Source: Verrucomicrobia bacterium 12-59-8 (GTDB lineage: Bacteria > Verrucomicrobiota > Verrucomicrobiae > Verrucomicrobiales > Verrucomicrobiaceae). From it: a stretch of DNA of 23,694 bases. The notes under the pieces were generated by a model. That model saw nothing but the letters and a program-made list of their open reading frames with translations. It searched no databases and had not been told where the DNA came from. The position numbers and the translations under genes were made by a program. The stretch lies in assembly GCA_002279765.1 (NCBI GenBank), contig NCCR01000098.1, positions 1-23,694 on the forward strand, read 5' to 3'. The stretch's first letter is position 1; each line of letters begins with the position of its first letter. Positions 16,082 through 23,694 of the stretch are shown piece after piece.

Positions 16082-18007
16082 TTAAAGGGCCTCGACCATG
16101 GGGATCGGCAGCGGAGAATGGCTGGAGCCTTCGGTCTGAAAGAAAGAAACCATGCCGGTATGAATGTCATACAGGGCTCCGACGATGACCAGTTGTCCGG
16201 CTTGCACCAGCCCGGTCAGAGTGCTGCTGCGCTCGGTGATCTTGCGCATGGTACGCAGCACATTGCGGCGAGAGACTTCGTTGGCGTAGGCCGCCTTCTC
16301 ACCGGCCAGCCACTCACCTTCACGCTTGCAGGTGCTGCGATCGACCGAGCTTTGAATTTCCGTGATGAGCGATTCAAGATTCACACAGCCCGTGGCTTCC
16401 ACGACCGTTTTGTTGCTGCAAATCAGATCCACGGCGGCATTGACCGCACCACAGGATGTGTGCCCCATGACGAGAATCATTCGCGCACCCGCCACCGCAC
16501 AGCTGTACTCCAGGCTCCCCAACACCTTGTCACGCGCGACGTTGCCTGCAATGCGCACGCTGAACACATCCCCCAGGCTCAAATCGAAAACGAGTTCTGC
16601 AGGCGTACGCGAGTCGATGCAGCTAAGCACCACCGCCATGGGAAACTGACCAGCCGAAGTCGCATCCACCAAACGGCCAATGTCGCGCGTCAGCTGCTGG
16701 CCTTCCCGGAAGCGCTCGTTGCCTGCCTTGAAGATTTCCAGCACCCGTTCAGGCGTCAGGCTGTTCTGCACTTCGCGACTGCTGTAATCCAAAAACCGAA
16801 TGCCGTCATTGAGCCCGGGGTACTTGTCTTTGAATCCTGCCAGGCTGAGCTGCACACCGTGCTCCTTCGCAGTGTTCTGCTGGAAATCGTTGATCAGGTT
16901 CAGAACGTCCGCATCAATGTAGTCCGTCCCACGCGCATCCAGGAGAATGCGGCCGCCGTCCGGCACGCTGCGCAGAGTTTGCTCCAGCTTAGCACGGCTG
17001 AAAAAACTCACCTGATGGGCCAGCTCAATGCGCAACACGTCTCCGGCAATGTGCCGCTCCATATACTTGCGCAGCGGATGGCTCAAAGTGCTGCGCAAAA
17101 TAAAACCGATGCTCACAGCAAGGCCAATGAGAATGCCAACCAGCAGGTCGGTCAGAACGATGGCCACGATCGTGATGATGAACGGCAGGAACTGTTTCCA
17201 GCCATCAGCCCACATTTGTTTGAGAAGTGCAGGACTCGCGAGCTTGAGGCCGGTCATGAACAGGATGGCACCCAGAGCGGCAAGCGGGATCTGATTCAGC
17301 AAGCCGGGCACCAGCAGTACGCTGCCAAGCAACAGAACGCCGTGGAAGATGGCGGAGAACTTGGTCTTCCCCCCAGCGTGGATGTTCACACTGCTGCGCA
17401 CGATCACACTGGTCATGGGCAGTCCGCCGATCAGCCCTGCAGTCACATTGCCAATCCCCTGCGCGATCAGCTCACGGTTGGGCGGACTGTTGCGCAGCTG
17501 CGGGTCAATCTTGTCCACCGCCTCCAGATTGAGCAGTGTCTCCAAACTGGCCACAATGGCGATGGTGAAAGCCGCGCCATAGACAGCCGGATTCCCCAAG
17601 GCGGAGAAATTGGGCAGTCTGAGAAAGCCGATAAACGCGCCGAGGTCCTGCGCCACCGGAACCTGCACCATGTGCGAGGACTCAATGACCCATGAACCGC
17701 CCAACTGCTTCAGCAGCAAACTGATGCCTACGCCCGCCACCACGACAGCCAGAGGACCCGGTACAGGGCCGTTCTTCAAGAATTTGCTCTTATCCCATAG
17801 AATGAGCAGAGCGATGGACAGCCCTCCCACCAGCGCAGCGCCTGGCTGGATGTCAAACAACGCGGACCAAATCTCGGTGAAGGTGTTCTCATGGTCGGGC
17901 TGCTGGAAATACATGTCCCCTTCCGAGTCGGGGTCGTGCCCCACGACGTGTGGGCTTTGTTTGAGAATCAGGATGACGCCGATGGCCGCTAACAGGCTCT
18001 TGCTCAC
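16082..18007 (-). CDS. SulP anion transporter (N-terminally incomplete) fused to STAS and beta-carbonic anhydrase
   Basis: Main part (641 aa) of a SulP-carbonic anhydrase fusion, a class thought to import bicarbonate or another anion and interconvert it with CO2. The transporter part has the signature [16 protein letters not shown] (154-169) and [10 protein letters not shown] (175-184). The STAS domain is about 325-410 ([17 protein letters not shown]), and the beta-carbonic anhydrase about 420-625 with zinc-site Cys463, Asp465 and Arg467 (CIDSR), His516 and Cys519 (HTSCGAV). The frame opens with GTG at 18007 inside the transporter, at [14 protein letters not shown], overlapping the stop of the N-terminal piece. 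About 23-26 residues that normally precede this point are absent. The transporter is likely non-functional as written, while the anhydrase looks complete. Confidence 0.92.
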   Translation of the reverse strand: MSKSLLAAIGVILILKQSPHVVGHDPDSEGDMYFQQPDHENTFTEIWSALFDIQPGAALVGGLSIALLILWDKSKFLKNGPVPGPLAVVVAGVGISLLLKQLGGSWVIESSHMVQVPVAQDLGAFIGFLRLPNFSALGNPAVYGAAFTIAIVASLETLLNLEAVDKIDPQLRNSPPNRELIAQGIGNVTAGLIGGLPMTSVIVRSSVNIHAGGKTKFSAIFHGVLLLGSVLLVPGLLNQIPLAALGAILFMTGLKLASPALLKQMWADGWKQFLPFIITIVAIVLTDLLVGILIGLAVSIGFILRSTLSHPLRKYMERHIAGDVLRIELAHQVSFFSRAKLEQTLRSVPDGGRILLDARGTDYIDADVLNLINDFQQNTAKEHGVQLSLAGFKDKYPGLNDGIRFLDYSSREVQNSLTPERVLEIFKAGNERFREGQQLTRDIGRLVDATSAGQFPMAVVLSCIDSRTPAELVFDLSLGDVFSVRIAGNVARDKVLGSLEYSCAVAGARMILVMGHTSCGAVNAAVDLICSNKTVVEATGCVNLESLITEIQSSVDRSTCKREGEWLAGEKAAYANEVSRRNVLRTMRKITERSSTLTGLVQAGQLVIVGALYDIHTGMVSFFQTEGSSHSPLPIPMVEAL

Positions 18008-18297
18008 ACGGCAAGCATCACGGCCAGAAGGAACGTCTCGAACGATCCCAGATTGCCGATCTGTGCGGCCACAATTGCGGTCAAGCCTGCGGCGGGCCCA
18101 CTGACGCTCGTCTGTGAACCGCTGAGGAATCCGACCAAAATGCCGCCGATGATTCCCGAGAGGATGCCCGCAAACAGCGGCGCATTAGACGCCAGCGCCA
18201 CGCCAAGACAAAGCGGCAGAGCCACCAGAAAGACGACGAGTCCGGCGGAGAGTTCTTTGAGTGGGGAAACAGGTGAGGCCGAGTGAGTGGCAGGCAT
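18004..18297 (-). CDS. SulP transporter N-terminal fragment (split from 16082-18007)
   Basis: First 97 aa of the SulP transporter. A short cytoplasmic start leads into [29 protein letters not shown] SulP helix 1, then [18 protein letters not shown] and the conserved [14 protein letters not shown]. It ends ...FLLAVMLAV and stops with TGA at 18006-18004. In intact relatives this helix runs on through a segment containing the conserved FFPSSVIKG motif into LLAAIG, which here reappears in a different frame. The junction therefore combines a deletion of roughly 70 bases with a frame change. The stop and the GTG of the next frame overlap as GTGA, so coupled translation of two chains is possible on paper. 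The gene starts 102 bases after the response-regulator stop. Confidence 0.86.
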   Translation of the reverse strand: MPATHSASPVSPLKELSAGLVVFLVALPLCLGVALASNAPLFAGILSGIIGGILVGFLSGSQTSVSGPAAGLTAIVAAQIGNLGSFETFLLAVMLAV

Positions 18298-18399
18298 GTG
18301 GGATGAGTTGGATCAGACTTGTGGGTCAGCGAATTTCAAACCTCCTGACATTCGACTTCCAAGAACAAACTAGCCAATACCTTCCAGTCGCCCAGATGA

Positions 18400-19041
18400 T
18401 CAGTCAATCAACCCGTTGCGAATGGAAAAGCGCACCAGTTCGCCGATGGAATGCAAGTTGAGCTTTTCCATGATACGGCCCCGGTGAGCCTCCACAGTGT
18501 ACACGCTCAGGTTCAGCACTGAGGCGATTTCCTTGTTGGTCTTGCTCTCCGAGATCATCTGCAGCACCTCCCGTTCCCGTGGTGACAACAGGTCGATTGG
18601 GTTGGTGACGTGCTTGCGATAATCATCAAGCACCGCATCGCTGACCTCCGGACTGAGAAATCCCTTGCCGTTAGCGACAGCACGCACGGCAGAGAGAAGA
18701 TCGCTTTCGTTGCTGTCCTTGAGCAGGTAGCCGTTGGCTCCAGCACGCAGCATTTCACGCACATAGACGGAGTCTTTCTGCATGGAGAGCGCCAGGATGC
18801 GCGCCTTCGGCACTGCCTTGGTGATTTGCCGCGCGGCCTCGATGCCGTTGAGTTCGGGCATGGTCACATCCAAGACCACGATGTCAGGCTGTAGATCAAT
18901 AGCTTTGTCCACGGCATCACGGCCATTCGCGGCCTCGCCCACAACTTCCATGTCCCACTGCGCGGCGAGGATCATACGAAAGCCGTTGCGGACCACAGCA
19001 TGGTCATCGGCAAGAAGAATGCGTGTGGGTTTGGCAGACAT
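18400..19041 (-). CDS. NarL/FixJ-family response regulator (LuxR-type HTH)
   Basis: DNA-binding response regulator, 213 aa. The receiver domain (about 6-125) has the acidic pair Asp12/Asp13, phosphoacceptor Asp58 in VVLDVTMPE, Ser86 and Lys108 (YLLKDS). The LuxR/GerE helix-turn-helix (about 150-208) shows LLSPREREVLQMI, SKTNKEIASVLNLSVYTVEAHRGRI and a NarL-like end. The ATG at 19041 begins the receiver fold directly (MSAKPTRILLADDH); the longer in-frame start at 19149 would add 36 non-domain residues. It is the first gene of the minus-strand carbon locus and its natural partner is the kinase at 14750-16060, with the transporter between them. A weak -10-like TATGGT lies at 19056-19051, but it is too close to the start for a confident call. 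Confidence 0.95.
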   Translation of the reverse strand: MSAKPTRILLADDHAVVRNGFRMILAAQWDMEVVGEAANGRDAVDKAIDLQPDIVVLDVTMPELNGIEAARQITKAVPKARILALSMQKDSVYVREMLRAGANGYLLKDSNESDLLSAVRAVANGKGFLSPEVSDAVLDDYRKHVTNPIDLLSPREREVLQMISESKTNKEIASVLNLSVYTVEAHRGRIMEKLNLHSIGELVRFSIRNGLID

Positions 19042-19152
19042 GGGAAGACCACCATAGCGAACCTGCGGCTTACGGCAAAGGGCAAAAAACCGCCGCCATT
19101 TTGTGGGAACCTCTCCGTCCGGTCGTCCTAGAAGGTGCCCACAACCCACCTA

Positions 19153-21258
19153 ATGCCCCCCTTCCGCCTCTCCAGACTTTGTCTCAGCATCGCCTTGGCT
19201 CCCATGATAAGCCATGCCGAGTCCGCAGTAAAAGCACCGGGAGAAGGCGGCTCGCTGGCTGATGAATTGTCGCTAGAAATGCCCGAAATCGTCATCGAGG
19301 GCAAGGCGGAGAGCCTCATCGGAATAGCAACCTCGGCCTCAAAAGGCCAGACCAGCGCCAAGGAACTCATGGCACGGCCCTTTTCACGTCGTGGCGAGTT
19401 GCTGGAAAGCATTCCGGGCTTTATCGCCACGCAGCACAGCGGTGATGGCAAGGCGAACCAGTATTACCTGCGCGGCACGAACCTCGATCACGGCACCGAC
19501 TTTGCGATCTATGTGGATGGCATGCCGGTGAACCTGCGCAACCACGCGCACGGCCAGGGCTATGCGGACACGAACTTCATCATCCCGGAGCTGGTCGGTC
19601 AGCTTGAATATTGGAAGGGCACCTACTACGCGCAGCATGGTGATCTCAGCTCCACCGGAGCGGCTCGCTTCAAGCTGCTGGATGCGCTGCCGCAGGGCAT
19701 TCTCTCCACCACCTGGGGCGAATATGAGTACTCGCGCACGCTGATCGCGGACACGATCCAGGCTGGCACCGGGCAGCTCACCTTGGCCTTGGAGCATCAG
19801 TACTACAACGGCCCTTGGGATTTGCATTCAGACGCCACCCGCTTGAACGGTTTCCTGCGCTGGCACTGGGAGGACGCCAGGGACAAGATCAACCTGACCT
19901 TCATGGGCTATCACGGCCAATGGAAGTCCACCGACCAAGTGCCACAGCGTGCCATCGACAGCGGTCTGATCGGTCGTTATGGGAACCTTGATCCAACAGA
20001 CGGTGGCAATTCACAACGCTACAGCCTGTCGTTCGACTGGGTGCGCAATGAAGGCCGCACCACCACACGTGCCAATGCTTACGCGGGCTTTTACGACCTT
20101 GATCTGTTTTCCAATTTCACCTTCTACATGGACAGCATCGCACGTGGCGACACGCTGGGTGACCAGTTCGAGCAAAAGGACCATCGCTGGTTTCTCGGGG
20201 GCGAACTCGCGCGTGACTGGCGTTTCGATGCCATGGGTCAAGAGCAGCGCTTTACACTCGGCATGCAGTTGCGTACGGACATCATCACCGGCCTTGGCCT
20301 GTACAACACCTCTCAGCGCGAGCGCTGGAACACCGTGCGGCAGGATGACATCACCCAGTCCACGTACGGCCTCTACGCGGAGGCTGAACTCAAGCCCGTT
20401 CGCTGGCTACGCATCATCCCCGGTCTGCGCGGCGACTTGTTTCAATTCAACGTGGAAAAGAGCAACCTCCCGGAGAATGCGGGGTCGCTGACCAAGGGCA
20501 TCGTCAGTCCGAAGCTCAGCATGGTGTTCGGCCCCTGGGCTAAAACAGAGCTATATGTGAACGCTGGCATGGGCTTCCACAGCAATGACGCACGCGGAGT
20601 AAACATCACGACCGATCCTAACACTGGCGGCCCGGCAGATCGCGTCAATCCGCTGGTGCGCACCTACGGCGCAGAAATCGGCATTCGCAACGAGTCCATT
20701 CCCAAGCTGGTGAACACACTCTCCTTTTGGATGCTGCACAGCGATTCGGAGCTGATCTACACGGGTGATGCCGGCACCACCGAGCCGGGAGCAGCCTCAA
20801 TACGCCATGGCATTGAACTTTCCAGCTACTGGCGTCCCGAGGATTGGGTCATGGTCGATATAGAGGCAACGTTGACCGAAGCTCACTTGGTCAATACCGA
20901 TCCACCCAACCAAAAGATCCCCAACTCCATTCCCTACACCTTCAATGGCGGCATCACGCTCGGGGGCACGCAGGGCTTCTTCGGCTCGTTGCGTGCTCGT
21001 TACTTTGCACCACGGCCCTTGGATTCAGTGGTGGACGTCAAAACGCGCGATTCATTGCAGGTCAATGCCCGCCTCGGCTATCGCAAGAAAAATTGGGAGA
21101 TCGCCATGGACTGTCTGAACCTGCTCAACCGCAGCGACTACGATGTGGCCTACTACTATGCCTCCCAGCTTAAAAGTGATGCAGCCCCGGTGGATGGTGT
21201 GCATGTGCATCCCATTGAACCGCGCATGTTTCGTCTCTCGGTGACCTGGCGCTTCTAA
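19153..21258 (+). CDS. TonB-dependent outer-membrane receptor
   Basis: Outer-membrane active transporter, 701 aa. From the ATG at 19153 the N terminus is a standard signal peptide (about 1-22, likely cut after SHA). A possible TonB box follows (PEIVIEG, 44-50), then the plug domain (about 65-180) with YYLRGTNLDHGTDFAIYVDGMP and KGTYYAQHGDLSSTGAARF. A ~500-residue beta-barrel rich in alternating aromatic residues ends in the terminal Phe of SVTWRF. A GTG at 19135 would add six residues in front of the signal peptide. The ligand is not evident; the plug is His-rich (RNHAHGQGYAD) and the end has HVHPIEPR, which could fit a metal complex, but that is a guess. It is divergent from the response regulator, sharing about 110 bases of upstream DNA. 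Confidence 0.92.
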   Translation: MPPFRLSRLCLSIALAPMISHAESAVKAPGEGGSLADELSLEMPEIVIEGKAESLIGIATSASKGQTSAKELMARPFSRRGELLESIPGFIATQHSGDGKANQYYLRGTNLDHGTDFAIYVDGMPVNLRNHAHGQGYADTNFIIPELVGQLEYWKGTYYAQHGDLSSTGAARFKLLDALPQGILSTTWGEYEYSRTLIADTIQAGTGQLTLALEHQYYNGPWDLHSDATRLNGFLRWHWEDARDKINLTFMGYHGQWKSTDQVPQRAIDSGLIGRYGNLDPTDGGNSQRYSLSFDWVRNEGRTTTRANAYAGFYDLDLFSNFTFYMDSIARGDTLGDQFEQKDHRWFLGGELARDWRFDAMGQEQRFTLGMQLRTDIITGLGLYNTSQRERWNTVRQDDITQSTYGLYAEAELKPVRWLRIIPGLRGDLFQFNVEKSNLPENAGSLTKGIVSPKLSMVFGPWAKTELYVNAGMGFHSNDARGVNITTDPNTGGPADRVNPLVRTYGAEIGIRNESIPKLVNTLSFWMLHSDSELIYTGDAGTTEPGAASIRHGIELSSYWRPEDWVMVDIEATLTEAHLVNTDPPNQKIPNSIPYTFNGGITLGGTQGFFGSLRARYFAPRPLDSVVDVKTRDSLQVNARLGYRKKNWEIAMDCLNLLNRSDYDVAYYYASQLKSDAAPVDGVHVHPIEPRMFRLSVTWRF

Positions 21259-21639
21259 CCCCTTCGATGACCTGCGGTTCGTCGCTATCCAGCGATTGCT
21301 TGCGCCTCCCGTTGCCCCCCCCTCGCAGCCAGCAGGCCGGGCAGCATCACTGCCCCAAAAGGGCCTTCCGGTTGGTGATGCGCGCCCACCTATAAAGGCA
21401 GTCAACAGTTGGAGTTGTCAGAAATATCTCACAAATGTCATAATTGATTAATTTATTGTATGTGATTTGCAAAATTGCCATTATTTAATTTGGACCTATA
21501 GCCATTTAAGCATAATTAATCGAAATAATCATAAACTAAACGCTTTACAGAGAATTGTTTCAATTATAATTCATGGCGTGTTATTCATTTAGGTTCGGTG
21601 AATCTATTCTGAGTGTCATTAATGCTAGCATTTGCATCC
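21259..21639 (+). promoter_or_regulatory. Intergenic region with AT-rich tract and candidate promoter
   Basis: A 381-base gap. The first ~160 bases are GC-rich and hold two small hairpins, TCGCT/AGCGA (21282-21286 with 21291-21295) and GGGCAG/CTGCCC (21339-21344 with 21350-21355). Neither has a proper U tract, so termination of the receptor gene there is only possible. From about 21415 to 21610 the sequence turns strongly AT-rich. A promoter-like pair TTTACA (21544-21549) and TATAAT (21565-21570), with a short 15-base spacer, lies about 70 bases before the PEP-CTERM start. I see no coding sequence in the gap. Confidence 0.4.
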
Positions 21640-22464
21640 ATGAAAACGCCATCTTCTGCCCATCAGCCGCAAGGCCTGCCTATATCGGTTGCCACTGCTG
21701 CCGTGCTGCTTGCTTTTACCAGCTTTGGTTTTGCCTCCACCATTGAACTGAATCAGCCCTACGTCCCGGCCGGTGCGAACTACAGCATCACCGCACTGCA
21801 AAACCTGACTCCTTTGACCTTGGATGGTGGAACACCGGTGGGAGCCAATCCGAATGTGAACTTTGAGTTCCAGGGTGGTTTCGGGGTACGCTATCAGACG
21901 GCCTACGGCCAACTGACCGATTTTGGCATCGGCCTCTACGATGCGAGCTGCGCCCCCGGCATCCAAACTGCTTCCACCGGCCTGAGCATCGCTTTTGACC
22001 ACTTGGTCTCCAGCCATGGCCTCTCCGCCACCCTGGGAGACTTCGACCTCGACGAATTTTCGATCGACGCCAATCCCGGCAAGGTGGCCCCGACAATCTC
22101 CATCTATGGCAACGGCGGTTTACTGCTCGGTAACTTTTCGACCGCAGACATCATTGCTGGCAATGCCATGAGCTTGCTGACGAGCAATGATCCGATCACC
22201 CAGACGGACCTTTGGAAGCTCAACTTGGATGCGCTGGTCGGCCCCAACGTTCAGATTTCAGGCTTTACTCTGGCCGCAGACACCCACAATGGGAGCGGCA
22301 GCTTGATGGCCGTCGAGAGTGAACCCTACTTTTTCGTCGCGGTGAACGGCGGCGACTGTGCCATGGTTCCAGAGCCGGGCTCGGCCTTCCTGATCTTGAG
22401 TGCCGGCATCGGTACCCTGATCGTCACCCGCCGCCGCAGTCGCGACCTGTTCTCAGCCAAGTGA
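21640..22464 (+). CDS. PEP-CTERM sorting-domain protein (exosortase substrate)
   Basis: Secreted protein of 274 aa. A signal peptide (about 1-33, hydrophobic ISVATAAVLLAFTSFGFA) is followed by a ~205-residue beta-rich extracellular domain that I do not recognise, with two cysteines. The C-terminal sorting signal has VPEPGS (243-248), a hydrophobic helix (AFLILSAGIGTLIV) and the basic tail TRRRSR. Such proteins are cleaved and anchored by an exosortase and are common in Gram-negative bacteria that make exopolysaccharide, including Verrucomicrobia. Earlier starts at 21622 (ATG) and 21613 (GTG) are possible; 21640 gives the cleanest signal peptide. No exosortase gene is in the window. The gene stands alone between an AT-rich upstream region and a strong terminator. 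Confidence 0.9.
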   Translation: MKTPSSAHQPQGLPISVATAAVLLAFTSFGFASTIELNQPYVPAGANYSITALQNLTPLTLDGGTPVGANPNVNFEFQGGFGVRYQTAYGQLTDFGIGLYDASCAPGIQTASTGLSIAFDHLVSSHGLSATLGDFDLDEFSIDANPGKVAPTISIYGNGGLLLGNFSTADIIAGNAMSLLTSNDPITQTDLWKLNLDALVGPNVQISGFTLAADTHNGSGSLMAVESEPYFFVAVNGGDCAMVPEPGSAFLILSAGIGTLIVTRRRSRDLFSAK

Positions 22465-22495
22465 GCGGTCTTTAATTTCATCCTATTCACGATCA

Positions 22496-22529
22496 GCCGT
22501 GGGAGCAGCCAGTCTCCCACGGCTTTTTT
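22496..22529 (+). terminator. Rho-independent terminator after the PEP-CTERM gene
   Basis: A perfect 10-bp stem GCCGTGGGAG / CTCCCACGGC with an eight-base loop (22506-22513) is followed directly by six T residues (22524-22529). It lies 31 bases after the stop of the PEP-CTERM gene. The opposite strand has no T tract after the stem, so it should act mainly on plus-strand transcripts and not on the convergent polymerase gene. Confidence 0.92.
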
Positions 22530-22550
22530 GTACTCTTGCGCCTGTGGGTT

Positions 22551-23694
22551 CTACTCCTTGAACTCCTCCCGGTCAGGTATCCGTGTGAAGGCGATCTTGG
22601 TGCCCGAAAACGTGCGGACGGTGTCAGGAGTGAAGCCGATCACCACGGAATCGCGGCCGAACTTTTGATTAATTTTATCCATCACATGGCTCAGATGTTC
22701 GCGCTGCTCCTTCGGTGCCGACGCGCCCGATGAGTCGAAGAGTTCAAGCTGCTGCGGCGAAGCCTCGGCCACCAGGCCAAACAGAGTCACGGAAACCTTT
22801 TTCACCCGCTGCCAGCGCGCCTGCTTCATCACCTGCTGCCACAGTTCAGCCAGCACCCGTGCCAGCACGATGCTGTCTGACCCCTCATCAAACTTAGCCT
22901 GAGCTTCACAGCGCGGCCCGTCCTCAGTCCGCACACTTAGATGGAGATGCCTAGCGCGGTACTTCATGCGACGCAGTCGGCTCGCCGCCTTCAGCAACAG
23001 CCTGCGGGCCACAATGCCCGCCGCCGGTGGGGTGCGCAATTCCGGGGCCAGCACATGACTGTGTCCTATCGTGCGATGCGCTGGAGGAACGTCATCCTCT
23101 GTCGCGCCGCCATGCAGTCCGTGCCAGAACCGATCTCCACACACCCCGCCCCAGGCCCGATGCAGGGTCTCACGCTCAGCGGCCCACAGATCCTCCATCG
23201 TACGAATACCGCAGGCATGCAGGCGCGGCTCCATACGGCGGCCGATCCCGCACAGATCGCTCAACTCCAGTTCCAGCAGCCGTCCCGGTAGTTCTTCCAG
23301 TAGCAGCACCACCAGACCGTCCGGCTTCTGCATGTCGCTGGCCACCTTCGCCAGAAAGCGGTTCGGAGCCAGGCCGATGGAGCAGGTGATGCACTCGCCC
23401 ACACGTTCCCGCAGCCCTTGTTTGATGCGTCTGGCCAGATCCATCGCTACCCCCAGGCGGCGATGCGGTGCATCCAGCTTGCAGGCCATCTCGTCGATTG
23501 AGCAGATCACCTGCACCGGGAAATGCCGCTCAACCTCCTCGATGATCTTGTGATGAAAATCCACATACACATCGTGCCCAGCCATCACCGTGATGAGTTC
23601 CGGGCAGCGCCGCCGCGCCTCGCCGATGTTCGTGCCGGTCTTGATCCCAAACTTTTTCGCCTCATGGCTGGCCGCGATCGCACACGTCGCGTCC
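22551..23694 (-). CDS. Y-family DNA polymerase (DinB/UmuC-like), 5' end outside window
   Basis: Translesion DNA polymerase, with 380 residues visible; the N terminus lies beyond the right edge, where the frame is still open. The fragment begins in the palm/fingers region (SHEAKKFGIKTGTNIGEARRRCP). It contains the catalytic SIDE motif (CSIDEMA, encoded near 23500), then SIGLAPNRFLAKVASDMQKPDGL, a helix-hairpin-helix thumb (LSDLCGIGRRMEPRL), and a little-finger domain from about 23000 downward. The intact Asp-Glu pair in SIDE argues for a catalytic polymerase rather than the inactive ImuB type. Relatives are often mislabelled ImpB. Nothing else of an SOS cassette is visible on this side. It converges on the PEP-CTERM gene. 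Confidence 0.9.
   Translation of the reverse strand, partial: DATCAIAASHEAKKFGIKTGTNIGEARRRCPELITVMAGHDVYVDFHHKIIEEVERHFPVQVICSIDEMACKLDAPHRRLGVAMDLARRIKQGLRERVGECITCSIGLAPNRFLAKVASDMQKPDGLVVLLLEELPGRLLELELSDLCGIGRRMEPRLHACGIRTMEDLWAAERETLHRAWGGVCGDRFWHGLHGGATEDDVPPAHRTIGHSHVLAPELRTPPAAGIVARRLLLKAASRLRRMKYRARHLHLSVRTEDGPRCEAQAKFDEGSDSIVLARVLAELWQQVMKQARWQRVKKVSVTLFGLVAEASPQQLELFDSSGASAPKEQREHLSHVMDKINQKFGRDSVVIGFTPDTVRTFSGTKIAFTRIPDREEFKE

Noticed and set aside
16118..17695. A 525-codon open frame on the plus strand.
   Set aside because: Exactly antisense to the SulP-carbonic anhydrase gene, whose domains and zinc motifs are clear; its own translation is low-complexity and His/Gln/Arg-rich.
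19106..19130. ECF-type promoter (GGAAC ... CGTCC) upstream of the TonB receptor.
   Set aside because: The spacing between the two elements is about 12-13 bases, too short for the usual ECF spacing of about 16.
21339..21355. GGGCAG/CTGCCC hairpin as terminator of the TonB receptor gene.
   Set aside because: It lies about 80 bases after the stop and is followed by CAAAAG, not a T tract, so I list it only as a hairpin in the gap.
22551..23694. Type VI secretion protein ImpB.
   Set aside because: This label is a common misannotation of Y-family polymerases; the SIDE motif and helix-hairpin-helix thumb show a polymerase.

Overview
The window looks like a chromosomal segment of a Gram-negative bacterium of moderately high GC, most likely a verrucomicrobium (Prosthecobacter/Verrucomicrobium-like). 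This placement is inference, from a PEP-CTERM surface protein, a TonB receptor, an inorganic-carbon (DAB) locus and a Y-family polymerase, with weak Shine-Dalgarno use at many genes. I found no rRNA, tRNA, CRISPR array or insertion sequence.

Region 1 (1-7508, all minus strand) is a lipid-catabolism operon. Its order is patatin-like lipase, PaaK-type acyl-CoA ligase, thiolase, fused enoyl-CoA hydratase/3-hydroxyacyl-CoA dehydrogenase, and an acyl-CoA dehydrogenase cut by the left edge. Together they could release a fatty acid, activate it and carry out beta-oxidation.

Region 2 (7594-8916, plus strand) is a three-gene, translationally overlapping unit. It holds a 91-aa single-TM protein, a periplasmic metal-sensor-like protein and an ECF sigma factor. 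The order, sizes and metal-ligand spacing match the CnrY-CnrX-CnrH nickel/cobalt signalling system, but no efflux pump is in the window.

Region 3 (19041 down to 8910, all minus strand) is a roughly 10-kb inorganic-carbon locus. Its order is NarL-type response regulator, SulP anion transporter fused to beta-carbonic anhydrase, sensor histidine kinase, DabA, DabB, and an extra NuoM/NuoN-like antiporter subunit. Two of these genes are broken as written. SulP is split at 18004-18007 with a conserved core segment missing, and the extra antiporter subunit has a one-base frameshift near 9803-9820. Either the carbon-uptake locus is decaying or the sequence has errors there.

Region 4 (19153-22529, plus strand) holds a TonB-dependent receptor divergent from the response regulator, an AT-rich intergenic stretch, and a PEP-CTERM protein closed by a strong intrinsic terminator. 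Region 5 (22551-23694, minus strand) is a Y-family DNA polymerase cut by the right edge.
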